Assembly (NCBI GenBank): GCA_022511125.1
Contig: JAFLSD010000013.1
Location: 1-52,350 of the forward strand
From: Paramuribaculum sp.
GTDB lineage: Bacteria; Bacteroidota; Bacteroidia; Bacteroidales; Muribaculaceae
DNA: 52,350 nucleotides
Direction: 5' to 3'
Shown: positions 34,592 through 43,110 of the stretch, one piece after another
Layout of the letters: each line of letters begins with the position of its first letter
Position numbering within the stretch: the stretch's first letter is position 1
Position numbers and translations under genes: made by a program
The notes under the pieces: model-generated
Told to the model about the DNA's origin: nothing
Databases searched by the model: none
Seen by the model: the letters and a program-made list of their open reading frames with translations, nothing else

Positions 34592-37159
34592 TTAAAGATT
34601 AATAGAGCATTTAAATGTTAATGCTCTGCCTGTCAGGCGAAAATCGTAGCTAAAAATATTTATGCCGTTGAAGACGGTATAACTGTAATTACGGATATCG
34701 AGGAGGTTGTCGGCCTTTAGAGTAAATCTGAATTTTTTGTGTTTCCAGGTTACGCCGGCGTTGAAAAGAGAGAAATCTTTATACACTCCATCTGTTATTT
34801 CTTTCCTTATAAAGGAGGATTCTGCAAATAAATCCCAACCCGAAACAGGATAGACGGATAGTTTCAGATTGTTGGTCATTGAGAAAAATCCGGAACGACG
34901 CTCGTCGAAACGTGTGAAATTTTTGCCGATAGAACCGTTATAATGAATCTCGAAATATTTTAACGGTTTTACATTCACAGTCGGGCTTATGTTATAAGAT
35001 TGACTGAATGAGGTGATAAGCTCCCCTTGTTGCAACGAATATCCTTTAGCCCAGAGGTAGGTGCCTCTGACAGAAAATTGAAGTCCCTGTCTGACGAAAT
35101 GTTTCGAAAGCATAGCCGATGTCGTGAAGTTGTCGGATGAGTTGTCGAAGAAGATCACGGCCTGTTCGACATCCTGCTCTGTCACCGACAAGGCATTTAT
35201 CGTGTTGCGGTCGATTCTTGAAAATCCCGCCGATACATCGGAGAAGAAGAGGTTTACAGCGTCCTTATATTCACCTCTGAGAGTGAATGAGGCTATTCTT
35301 CTCGTGCCGATAACACCGGAGGCAGTTGAAACAGTGCGGAAATCGTTCATGATTTCTTCCGTTAGAATATCCAAAATATCTCCGGTCTGATGATTGATCG
35401 ATCCCGTCAGTTTGACAGAGAATCTTGATGTGGGATTAAGTACTATCTGCAACGACGGATCAAACAGCAGGCGGTCGATAGCAGACCGCGCATCTGAACG
35501 TCGGTTGCGGATATGCAGTGACTGGAATCCTGTGCCTAAGGACAGATTGATGGAGAATTTGCGGTTTCGGGTAACCATCTCATAAGTAGGCGCAACCCTA
35601 ATGTTTGTTTCGGTAGATGCTGCATTGTTGAAAGCATCCGCATAAGAAAAGAGAGAAGTGCGTAGCCGTGACGACATAAAATCGATATCTATAGGCAATG
35701 ACCATATAGACAGATCTTTTCTCCAGTCGAAAGCAGTTGTACCTTTCCATTTGAAAGTAGCGCCGGAAGCGTTTTGGATAGCTGAAAAAACCTCCGGACT
35801 AAAGACGTCGAGAGCCGTTTTCGGCGAAATCAGATATGCAAAGCCGGTGGAAAACGTATAAGATTTCGTTCCGATCTTTTTTCTCCATGAGAATGATTCG
35901 GAGAGACTGAGTGATCTGATTTGTTGATGCTGCCGATAGTCGTTTCCGTCAGACACGAGGTTGAAGTCGTTGGTTTTAATCTCTGCGGCAGCAGTAAAAT
36001 TGTTGGCAATGTATTTAGTCGGGTGGTTTCTTACATATCCTACTGCGAGATAAGGTAAATGTGATTCGGAACGTGGAGAGCCGTATTCGTAAAATTCTAT
36101 CATGCCGTCTCCTACAGGGTAAATGCTGTTTTGCGAATAATAATTGAATTTTCGGTCATTGTTGTAGCCGATGTTAATCCTCAGATTGTCGGTTGAATTG
36201 AAAGCTCGTAGAAAATTAACACTAACGCCCAGATCACGGTTATATGAATAATCGTCGGAGGAAAGTGGGGGATTGGAGCCTGATAGTTGACCTTCTGCGA
36301 GAAGGGGATAGTTCGGTAACAAATCGTTTTGAGAAAATCTGATGTCTTTGTTATAATTACCTCCTTTAAGGGTTAAAAGAGTTTGAAATTTGGGAGAAAA
36401 CATCATTCCTGTCGCTACAACCCGATATAAAAATTCTTTATGCCTGACTCCAGTCATGGCTTCAGCTGTTCCGATGGGTTTGAATTTAGCTTTATTGCTA
36501 AGCTTTACATTCATGGCCACATTGTCGCTCGGCCGTCCTTTGTCCATCGCTGCCGCCTGATGATTTTCAATCAATTCCACATCAGTCACATATTCAGCCG
36601 GCATATTTCTGGTTATCAGGTTGTATCGAGAGCCGACAAGTTGAAGATTCTCAACATAAAAATCGCTTATTTCTTTCCCCATATAGCTTATTTTACCCGA
36701 TTCGGCCACTTCCACGCCGGGAAGTCGCTTTAATCCGTCTTCGAGTGTCTGGTCGCTATTTCCTGTAAACGCTCCCAATCGGAAACTGACAGTATCGCCT
36801 CTCATCTTCGCCCTTGGAGCTTCCACTGTAACCTCTCTGAGCATGGCAGAAGTAGGATGCATCGATAATTCGATGCTCCGAAGAGGTTCGGTAAAGATAC
36901 GCTCCAATCGTTCAAAACCTATTTTATCGGCTATGATTTTAAGTGTGTCAGTGATCGGCTGTCGGAGATTAAAAGAAAAATTGCCCGCATTATCGGAACG
37001 CCCGAAACCGATGATCTTATTTGAAACATAGGCTTTGACGGTGACTCCCGCCAACGCTTCTCCGCTTTCATTTTTTACAAAACCTGAAACAGTATCCTGA
37101 GAAAAGGTCGCAAATGAAAGGAAAACTGCGAATAGAGACAAGACCGCAAGCCTATGCAT
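34592..37159 (-). CDS. TonB-dependent-receptor-like outer-membrane protein with CarboxypepD_reg domain
   Basis: An 855-residue outer-membrane protein. The signal peptide (MHRLAVLSLFAVFLSFATFS) is followed by a CarboxypepD_reg domain (DTVSGFVKNESGEALAGVTV, about 22-105), then a plug-like domain (LREVTVEAPRAKMRGDTVSF, then LEDGLKRLPGVEVAESGKI, to about 210). A beta-barrel runs to a C-terminus that ends LTGRALTFKCSINL. It starts 7 bp after the stop of the GLPGLI gene, the usual pairing in Bacteroidota. The barrel is shorter than a nutrient SusC, and no SusD partner is present. The pair's substrate is unknown; the role is inferred from architecture. Confidence 0.82.
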   Translation of the reverse strand: MHRLAVLSLFAVFLSFATFSQDTVSGFVKNESGEALAGVTVKAYVSNKIIGFGRSDNAGNFSFNLRQPITDTLKIIADKIGFERLERIFTEPLRSIELSMHPTSAMLREVTVEAPRAKMRGDTVSFRLGAFTGNSDQTLEDGLKRLPGVEVAESGKISYMGKEISDFYVENLQLVGSRYNLITRNMPAEYVTDVELIENHQAAAMDKGRPSDNVAMNVKLSNKAKFKPIGTAEAMTGVRHKEFLYRVVATGMMFSPKFQTLLTLKGGNYNKDIRFSQNDLLPNYPLLAEGQLSGSNPPLSSDDYSYNRDLGVSVNFLRAFNSTDNLRINIGYNNDRKFNYYSQNSIYPVGDGMIEFYEYGSPRSESHLPYLAVGYVRNHPTKYIANNFTAAAEIKTNDFNLVSDGNDYRQHQQIRSLSLSESFSWRKKIGTKSYTFSTGFAYLISPKTALDVFSPEVFSAIQNASGATFKWKGTTAFDWRKDLSIWSLPIDIDFMSSRLRTSLFSYADAFNNAASTETNIRVAPTYEMVTRNRKFSINLSLGTGFQSLHIRNRRSDARSAIDRLLFDPSLQIVLNPTSRFSVKLTGSINHQTGDILDILTEEIMNDFRTVSTASGVIGTRRIASFTLRGEYKDAVNLFFSDVSAGFSRIDRNTINALSVTEQDVEQAVIFFDNSSDNFTTSAMLSKHFVRQGLQFSVRGTYLWAKGYSLQQGELITSFSQSYNISPTVNVKPLKYFEIHYNGSIGKNFTRFDERRSGFFSMTNNLKLSVYPVSGWDLFAESSFIRKEITDGVYKDFSLFNAGVTWKHKKFRFTLKADNLLDIRNYSYTVFNGINIFSYDFRLTGRALTFKCSINL

Positions 37160-37166
37160 GGCTCGA

Positions 37167-38099
37167 CTATTGGAGTTCGATCGGTGTGTAACCGTTGGGA
37201 CGACGGGGAATCTCCACTTTATTGATTATTAAGTAAGCCTCGTCTTTTTTTACTGTGATTTCCTTAATGGATTCAGAACTGATTACAGAAAAGGGATTTT
37301 TTTCGAATCGGTTTTTCGTGTCGATAAATTTATCGCGCGTAGTTTTCTGAATAAGCGGATTGTTCGGTTTCGCTATAGGAGTTTTGCCCTCTCTGAAAGA
37401 TATGGCCTGAAAATCGTGTATGCCCTCGGTATCACGAGCTTTCATAATTAGCCCCGGTAAGCCTGAAAATTTCCACGGTCCCATTTGCGAGGGTATTTCT
37501 TCTGCGAACCATACCTCCCATTCGCGGCCGCCATAACTGCCTGTAGCCCGGGTGCACAGATAACCGCAGACAGTATCTCTCTCTTCGCCGATATTCCATT
37601 CTATAGAAGGATATGATTCGGTATACTCCTGATAGAAAGGAGTCACAATGTCGGTATATGTGAGTTGTCCCGAAGGATAATCCAACAGAATGTCTCCAGT
37701 AAACCTATATTTCGTCTTTTTATTCTGCATGTCCAGGTCTGTCCACAATTCTTTATCGGGATTATTGGAAAACGTTACAGAGTCCCTTCTGTAAACCGGA
37801 TAATCAGTGAATCTTCCGGCATTGTCGCCTATCTGGAGTATAGTAGTATAATTCTCTTTCACCGGTTCACCCGCTTTATCCTGCGTCGAAACGGTATAGT
37901 TATAGATGCATTCGTATAAACCTTCGCCGATTTTTTTATAATCGGACGGCGAACTGCCCCCTATCGTAATGTACTTTTCATGTTCGGGCGGTGCGATGCT
38001 TGTTGATACAGATCCAACTCCAACCACTGTAATCTGAGCTTGGAGAGTGAAAGTCATTATTATACTGCTTAAAAAACAAAATGTTGTCAATCGCTTCAT
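37167..38099 (-). CDS. GLPGLI family protein
   Basis: A 310-residue exported protein with signal peptide MKRLTTFCFLSSIIMTFTLQ followed by AQ. The family-defining motif is present in full at 207-218 (GPWKFSGLPGLI), preceded by the family's second region, about 172-200 (VCGYLCTRATGSYGGREWEV), where two Cys lie close together. The biochemical role of the family is not established. It is paired with a TonB-receptor-like barrel gene 7 bp downstream, as is common. A TACCTTTG -7 element precedes it, and a G9 tract and a structured RNA gene lie further upstream. Confidence 0.9.
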   Translation of the reverse strand: MKRLTTFCFLSSIIMTFTLQAQITVVGVGSVSTSIAPPEHEKYITIGGSSPSDYKKIGEGLYECIYNYTVSTQDKAGEPVKENYTTILQIGDNAGRFTDYPVYRRDSVTFSNNPDKELWTDLDMQNKKTKYRFTGDILLDYPSGQLTYTDIVTPFYQEYTESYPSIEWNIGEERDTVCGYLCTRATGSYGGREWEVWFAEEIPSQMGPWKFSGLPGLIMKARDTEGIHDFQAISFREGKTPIAKPNNPLIQKTTRDKFIDTKNRFEKNPFSVISSESIKEITVKKDEAYLIINKVEIPRRPNGYTPIELQ

Positions 38100-38132
38100 A
38101 AGAAAAATGTGTTATTGTGATTCATGTAACTG

Positions 38133-38140
38133 CAAAGGTA
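38133..38140 (-). promoter_or_regulatory. -7 element of the GLPGLI operon
   Basis: The minus strand reads TACCTTTG, an exact TAnnTTTG, 33 bp upstream of the GLPGLI start codon. No clear TTTG lies at the -33 position, so promoter strength may be modest or factor-dependent. Confidence 0.5.
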
Positions 38141-38185
38141 TTCTACAGTCATAAAAATACTGCTTAATGTATGTTAAAATGTTAT

Positions 38186-38194
38186 GGGGGGGGG
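38186..38194. repeat. Homopolymeric G9 tract
   Basis: Nine consecutive G's (C's on the transcribed minus strand) lie about 45 bp upstream of the GLPGLI -7 element and 20 bp past the terminator of the RNA gene. Tracts of this length are prone to slippage. Confidence 0.9.
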
Positions 38195-38213
38195 TAGTTA
38201 AAAGATAATAAAT

Positions 38214-38259
38214 AAAAAAGAGAATGCCAGCGGAACAGGGAAAGTCCGATGTCATCCTC
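38214..38259 (-). terminator. Intrinsic terminator of the structured RNA gene
   Basis: On the minus strand GAGGATG...CATTCTC (7 bp, one G-T) encloses CA-CGGA/TCCG-TG pairs, followed by six T's and further T-rich sequence. It falls 115 bp before the GLPGLI start codon, an arrangement also compatible with attenuation of that operon. Confidence 0.75.
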
Positions 38260-38499
38260 TTTTATAAGGGCCACATCAAAGGATGCGATGAAACTCCGAA
38301 TGACAGGATTTGAGTGCTCGCCGTCCTTTGTAATCCGCCTGGGCTATAAAAGCCTCCCGTAAGGATGGGGCCCGCCATTGGACGGCTAAGCTTGTCTCGG
38401 TATTTCACTAAAATTTGATGAGTTTCCCAATCTACTTTGATGTGGTATACCGTTTTGAAATATTTTCAGTTAAAAGCCGGCTCTCTTGCCGTCAGTGAT
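38214..38499 (-). ncRNA. Structured non-coding RNA gene, family not identified
   Basis: A minus-strand transcript of about 285 nt is predicted between an exact promoter (38504-38535) and an intrinsic terminator (38214-38259). Paired segments nest into a rod: 38435-38445 with 38271-38281 (11 bp, perfect), 38420-38426 with 38290-38296 (7 bp), 38406-38414 with 38308-38316 (8 of 9), and 38380-38386 with 38320-38326 (7 bp). The GGGCTATAAAAGCC hairpin (38341-38354) is near the tip. A further helix, 38447-38452 with 38398-38403 (6 bp), crosses the rod as a pseudoknot or alternative fold. A small 5' hairpin is at 38478-38491. A long rod recalls 6S RNA, but I cannot confirm that. RNase P, tmRNA and SRP signature motifs are absent. 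It lies between trxB and the GLPGLI operon. Confidence 0.65.
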
Positions 38500-38503
38500 A
38501 TCG

Positions 38504-38535
38504 CAAAGGTAATAGCCGCAACTGAATTCTCCAAA
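38504..38535 (-). promoter_or_regulatory. Promoter of the structured RNA gene
   Basis: The minus strand reads TTTG (38535-38532), a 20-bp spacer and TACCTTTG (38511-38504), an exact match to the Bacteroides consensus. It lies 33 bp downstream of the trxB stop, so the RNA is independent of trxB. Confidence 0.7.
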
Positions 38536-38568
38536 TTTTTAAATGTTAAAAATTTAGAGCGGAAATAG

Positions 38569-39513
38569 TTATTCCTGTTCGGTGATGTAGCGCTCGGCAT
38601 CGAGAGCGGCTTTACATCCGCTACCGGCAGCCGTTATTGCCTGGCGGTAACGATGGTCGGCCACGTCGCCGGCTGCGAAGACGCCCGGAATGTTCGTGAT
38701 GGTGGTGTTGCCTTCGGTCTTGATATACCCTGTATCGTCGAGATGGATGTACGGACGGAATACTTCGGTGTTAGGCTGATGGCCTATGGCAAGGAAGAAA
38801 CCGTCTAAAGGTAGATCATAGAAACGTTCGTTCGTATGATGTCCTTTGTGTTCGACAAGATGGGCTCCCTCTAAGAATTCTTCTCCGTAAAGCCCTACGG
38901 TGTTTGTGTTGAAGAGAATTTTTATATTGGCTTTATCTAACACACGACGTTGCATCACTTTAGAGGCGCGAAGGTGGTCTTTGCGGACTATCAGATATAC
39001 TTCTGCAGCCAGATTTGAAAGATAAAGTGCCTCTTCGCACGCTGTGTCGCCACCACCTACGACTGCAACACGCTTGCCACGGTAGAAAAAGCCGTCGCAT
39101 GTAGCGCAGGCCGACACTCCCAGTCCTTTATATTTTTCCTCGTCGGGGAGACCGAGATATTTGGCTGTTGCTCCCGTGGAAATAATCACTGTATCCGCCT
39201 TGATAAGTGTACCGTCGTCAGTCGTGGCTTCGAGGGGACGAACGCTGAAATCAACCGAAGTTATTATTCCGTCGCGAAGGTCTGCTCCGAAACGCTCGGC
39301 TTGACGTGAAAGATCCTCCATCAGTTCAGGTCCCGTAGTTCCTTCAGGATAGCCCGGAAAGTTCTCTATTTCTGTGGTAGTCGTGAGCTGTCCGCCGGGC
39401 TGGATGCCACGATAGAGGATAGGATTAAGGTTGGCCCTCGACGTATAGATTGCAGCGGTATATCCGGCCGGTCCGGAACCTATGATAAGACATTTGGTGG
39501 AGATTTCTTTCAT
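38569..39513 (-). CDS. trxB: Thioredoxin-disulfide reductase
   Basis: A 314-residue flavoenzyme that reduces thioredoxin with NADPH. FAD-binding IGSGPAGYTAAIYTSRA (11-27), redox pair Cys136/Cys139 in SACATCDGFFYRG, NADP-binding VGGGDTACEEALYLS, and the C-terminal FAD contact GVFAAGDVAD are all present. The length is standard. It is the third gene of ftsK-lolA-trxB on the minus strand, 22 bp after the LolA gene. It could supply reducing power to the thioredoxin-fold proteins in this window, though that link is general. Confidence 0.96.
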   Translation of the reverse strand: MKEISTKCLIIGSGPAGYTAAIYTSRANLNPILYRGIQPGGQLTTTTEIENFPGYPEGTTGPELMEDLSRQAERFGADLRDGIITSVDFSVRPLEATTDDGTLIKADTVIISTGATAKYLGLPDEEKYKGLGVSACATCDGFFYRGKRVAVVGGGDTACEEALYLSNLAAEVYLIVRKDHLRASKVMQRRVLDKANIKILFNTNTVGLYGEEFLEGAHLVEHKGHHTNERFYDLPLDGFFLAIGHQPNTEVFRPYIHLDDTGYIKTEGNTTITNIPGVFAAGDVADHRYRQAITAAGSGCKAALDAERYITEQE

Positions 39514-39535
39514 GACTCTATGTTTTTATTTGTTA

Positions 39536-40144
39536 TTATCTTAAGTCTACGATTTCCGCCCCCGGATGATATTTTTTGTCATAGCGGAAAGTGGAAGAGG
39601 GGAGTGCTTTGCCTGTCTTCAGATTGCTTATCGTGACAGCTATCTTCTGACCGTTGGAAAGGATGAGGTCTACGCCTATCGGCATCATGGTCGAGGAGTT
39701 GATCTGGATATCGGCGCGTTTGATGTCGGCTCCCTTCTTTTTTGCTTCAAGGATTACTGTTTTCACACCGTTCTTCTGTGTCCCGAAAGTCGCCGTATAG
39801 TTCTGTCTGAAATAGTCTATCACCGAAAGCGGATTGATCTGTGCCAGCTCTTCGGCGTCAGGCTCTGTGACATTAACTTCGTTTGATGCCGCGGAATAAG
39901 TCCATTGAGTTTTACCGTCATACCAAACCCCGAATTTTTTTGCTTCAATCCGGAATGATTTACCCGACATGGTCAGCTGTCCGTTTTCCGCCGAACCTCC
40001 GCTGTGGAGAACGCACGTTGCCGTAAAAGAGCCTGCCGACTTGATTTTGTCGATTGACTTTGACAGTACATCCGAAGCAGTTTCGGCAGCCGATAGTCCT
40101 ATTGCTCCAAGCGTAGCTATGATTATGAATAATAGTCGTTTCAT
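39536..40144 (-). CDS. LolA-like outer-membrane lipoprotein carrier
   Basis: About 202 residues from ATG 40144; an ATG 15 bp upstream is possible but adds MLIYQ before a good signal peptide (MKRLLFIIIATLGAIGLSAA). The mature part is a LolA-type open beta-barrel: IKSAGSFTATCVL, ENGQLTMSGKSFRIEA, YDGKTQWTYSAASNEVNVTE, and a C-terminal strand pair ending FRYDKKYHPGAEIVDLR. LolA ferries lipoproteins across the periplasm to the outer membrane. It is located between ftsK and trxB, a gene order I recall as common in Bacteroidales. Confidence 0.85.
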   Translation of the reverse strand: MKRLLFIIIATLGAIGLSAAETASDVLSKSIDKIKSAGSFTATCVLHSGGSAENGQLTMSGKSFRIEAKKFGVWYDGKTQWTYSAASNEVNVTEPDAEELAQINPLSVIDYFRQNYTATFGTQKNGVKTVILEAKKKGADIKRADIQINSSTMMPIGVDLILSNGQKIAVTISNLKTGKALPSSTFRYDKKYHPGAEIVDLR

Positions 40145-40183
40145 CTGATATATTAACAAATAAGAGATTATTTTGTTGTATGC

Positions 40184-42952
40184 TTATTCAGTTGGAGGAG
40201 CAGGGTTGAGATATCGTTCGAAAGCATACATGTCCATCAGGACGTCGCGAGGTTTGCCGCCTTGCGCCGGTCCTACTACTCCGGCTATTTCAAGCTGATC
40301 CATTATTCTTGCAGCTCTTCCGAACCCTATCGCGAGTTTACGCTGAAGCATTGTCGTAGAGCCCGAATTCGAATTGACCACGAGTCGCCCTGCCTCTTCG
40401 AACATAGGATCGCGGTCGGTAAGTGCGCCACCGCGTGCCGAAGCTCCTTCGGCGTTCGTATCCACGTATTCCGGCAATTGGTAAGGTTCGTCATAACCTA
40501 TCTGATCGCCTATGCTGTCGACTACCGCTTTTACTTCGTCAGTTGAAATGAATGCTCCCTGAACGCGGTCAATTATGCCGTCACGGGAGAAAAGCATGTC
40601 GCCCTTGCCGTTCAGAAGATTTGCGCCCACCTGGTCGATGATCGTGCGCGAATCGACACCCTGGTTTACTCTGAATGCCATGCGCCCCGGAATGTTGGTC
40701 TTTATGCCACCGGTGATAACGTTGACCGACGGACGTTGTGTCGCGATGATCAGATGTATGCCGGCTGCACGGGCAACGGCAGCGAGGCGCGACACCGGAT
40801 TTTCCACTTCCTTGCCTTGAGTTAGGATGATGTCGGCGAATTCGTCGATTATCAGAACTATATAGGGCAGAAACCGATGTTTTTTAGGGTTCAGTTTCTT
40901 TGCTATGAATTTAGTGTTATATTCTTTGATATTTCTCACTTCGGCCGCTTGGAGAAGTCCCAGACGGTCTTCCATTTCCTTACAGAGCGAATTGAGCACG
41001 GTCACGACCTTGCTCATATCCGTTATGATTGAATCTTCACCGGGAAGGGCGGCAAGATAGTGGCGTTCGAGCGTACGGTAAAGTGACAGTTCCACGCGTT
41101 TCGGGTCAACGAGAACGAATTTGAGTTCTGCCGGATGCTTTTTGTAGAGCAGGGACGTGATTATAGTATTCAATCCCACCGATTTACCCATACCCGTTGC
41201 GCCCGCAACAAGAAGATGAGGCAGTTTGGCCAGATCGGCCACATATACGTCGTTCGTAATGGTTGTTCCCAAAGCGATTGGCAATTCGCCCTTGAAATTT
41301 AGGAATGTCTCCGACGAAAGGATATTTCTGATGTAAACTGTCTGGGGATCTTTATTGGGCACTTCAATACCAATGGTCCCTTTACCCGGTATGGGGGCTA
41401 TGATTCTTACTCCCAATGCCTGAAGGGTTAATGCCAAGTCTTCTCCCAGACTTTTTACAGAACGTGTTCTTACCCCCTCAGCCGGTATGATCTCATACCT
41501 CGTGATTGTCGGGCCGACCGTAGCCTCGATATGGGAGATTTTGACCCCGAACGTGCGTAACGTTTCAGTGAGGCGCGCTTTGTTTTCTTCCTGTTCGAGC
41601 AGATCGACATGGTCGGTGCGGGGGATTTTGTTTTCGAGGAGGTCAAGCGATGGAAAGCGGTAGCGGGAGAGTTCGAGAGTCGGATCGAAGATATCGCGAA
41701 AGGGCTCGGCGGCCTCCCTGCCGCCTATTTCATTGGATTTGATTGTGGGATTGGCTTTTTGATCTTCTTCTGCCGGCTTTTCATCGATGATATCATGAGG
41801 TATGACTTCTTTTGCCGGCTCATGCACCGGAACGGTTATAGTTTCACCGTTATCGTCTTCATCTTCGTCAGAAATTATTTCCACGATATCAGGTGATTGG
41901 ATTACTTTCGTAATTGAGAGGTCGGAAGTGCCTTTGGAAATGTCTACACCCGGAGTGTCTTCGCCGATTTCTTCAATATCAGCGAGTTCGTCAAGTTCTG
42001 AAGATTTTTGATTCACGTAGGATGATACGGAATTTGAAGTGTCTTCCAATCCCTGGATTACCGATTCTACAGGTGTGATGATGGGTTGTTGTGCAGCTGC
42101 CGGTTTGATCGGATCGGGTGTGAGCATGCTCTCGCGCCGTTTTTTCCTTGCTTCGTCAATTGCTCTCTGTTTGGCTAACTTTTCCCTTCTACGTGTAACT
42201 TTCCGATTGTAGGAAGTATAGGCGCTTTGAAGTTGACGCATGAATACGAGTGCCACGGCTGCGACGAGAAGAATGTTCACTCCGATAGCTCCCCATATAC
42301 CCGCATTGTCCATCAAATATTTGTTTACGGTATATCCATGGTCGCCTCCCCAATAGTTATGCGATGTAAAGGAGTAGGTTACAAAACCTATAAGTATTGA
42401 AAGGGTTATAGCGGTTAGAAGGCATTTATAAGTTAAATCCCAAAACTTAAACCGTTTGATTTTTACCAGAGAAAAGCCCAACGCACCGATGTAGAAGATG
42501 ATTATGAAAGATCCTAAGCCGAGCCATCTGGAAAGCAATAGGTCGGATAGCCATGCACCCACAGGGCCACCGGTATTGGATATCCCTTCCCGGTCCAATG
42601 ATATTTCCGATAGCTCTTTCCCCTGTACTATGCTTTGATCTTCAGCACCGTATGCAAAATAGGAAATTGAAACTATAAGCAGATAAGCCGCGACAATGAT
42701 TAAAATGATTCCGAAAAAGATGCGCCATCTTGTAGAAGCTGCCATTGTGGCGCTGCCTATTTTATGATTCTCTTTAGTCGCCTCGGTTTTACTGGAGTGG
42801 CTGTTGCGTGACGATGCCTGAGAGGAAACATCGATACGTTCGGGATTGTTTCTATTATATAAAGGATTGTTTAATCTCTCTTCCTCAAGCCTTTCGGATC
42901 TTTTTAAGGAGGAGGGATCATAGTTGTCTGATGATATTTCGAATGAATCCAT
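40184..42952 (-). CDS. ftsK: DNA translocase FtsK/SpoIIIE
   Basis: A 922-residue chromosome-segregation translocase at the division septum. The N-terminus has a polar leader, then four membrane helices (about 75-240). A long acidic linker (about 300-430) follows, rich in Glu and Asp. The motor has Walker A VAGATGMGKSVGLN, Walker B VLIIDEFAD, and the family motif IIATQRPSVNVITGGIKTNI. The C-terminal gamma winged helix, which reads KOPS-like DNA motifs, is seen as RKLAIGFGRAARIMDQLEIA. The protein is full length. It is the first gene of ftsK-lolA-trxB; a TAATTTTG element lies at 43015-43022 upstream (minus). Confidence 0.95.
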   Translation of the reverse strand: MDSFEISSDNYDPSSLKRSERLEEERLNNPLYNRNNPERIDVSSQASSRNSHSSKTEATKENHKIGSATMAASTRWRIFFGIILIIVAAYLLIVSISYFAYGAEDQSIVQGKELSEISLDREGISNTGGPVGAWLSDLLLSRWLGLGSFIIIFYIGALGFSLVKIKRFKFWDLTYKCLLTAITLSILIGFVTYSFTSHNYWGGDHGYTVNKYLMDNAGIWGAIGVNILLVAAVALVFMRQLQSAYTSYNRKVTRRREKLAKQRAIDEARKKRRESMLTPDPIKPAAAQQPIITPVESVIQGLEDTSNSVSSYVNQKSSELDELADIEEIGEDTPGVDISKGTSDLSITKVIQSPDIVEIISDEDEDDNGETITVPVHEPAKEVIPHDIIDEKPAEEDQKANPTIKSNEIGGREAAEPFRDIFDPTLELSRYRFPSLDLLENKIPRTDHVDLLEQEENKARLTETLRTFGVKISHIEATVGPTITRYEIIPAEGVRTRSVKSLGEDLALTLQALGVRIIAPIPGKGTIGIEVPNKDPQTVYIRNILSSETFLNFKGELPIALGTTITNDVYVADLAKLPHLLVAGATGMGKSVGLNTIITSLLYKKHPAELKFVLVDPKRVELSLYRTLERHYLAALPGEDSIITDMSKVVTVLNSLCKEMEDRLGLLQAAEVRNIKEYNTKFIAKKLNPKKHRFLPYIVLIIDEFADIILTQGKEVENPVSRLAAVARAAGIHLIIATQRPSVNVITGGIKTNIPGRMAFRVNQGVDSRTIIDQVGANLLNGKGDMLFSRDGIIDRVQGAFISTDEVKAVVDSIGDQIGYDEPYQLPEYVDTNAEGASARGGALTDRDPMFEEAGRLVVNSNSGSTTMLQRKLAIGFGRAARIMDQLEIAGVVGPAQGGKPRDVLMDMYAFERYLNPAPPTE

Positions 42953-43014
42953 AGCCGGAAATAATGGTAAAGGATAAATTTAATTGTTTTTGGGATAATA
43001 ACCTACAACGCACA

Positions 43015-43022
43015 CAAAATTA
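43015..43022 (-). promoter_or_regulatory. Possible -7 element of ftsK-lolA-trxB
   Basis: The minus strand reads TAATTTTG, 62 bp upstream of the ftsK start; the -33 element is not evident. Confidence 0.35.
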
Positions 43023-43110
43023 CAAAAAAAATGTGTGGCGGAATAGAAATAAATTTAAAAATGTAAATTATCCCCCTAAAAAATTTGCAATTGAAAACAG
43101 ACGGCTCCGG

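Noticed and set aside
38221-38298. Plus-strand resemblance to TPP or cobalamin riboswitch fragments (AATGCCAGCG, AACAGGGAAAGTCCG)
   Set aside because: The other conserved halves of both riboswitches are missing, no plus-strand promoter is seen, and trxB and GLPGLI genes are both on the minus strand.
38262-38378. A 38-codon minus-strand reading frame inside the structured RNA
   Set aside because: It lies within strongly paired RNA segments, and the base pairing explains the conservation-like composition better. It might still be expressed; not listed as a gene.
38220-38500. RNase P RNA, tmRNA or SRP RNA
   Set aside because: Signature segments (GAGGAAAGTCC on the transcribed strand, a tag reading frame with a tRNA-like end, GGAAGGAAGCAGC) are absent.
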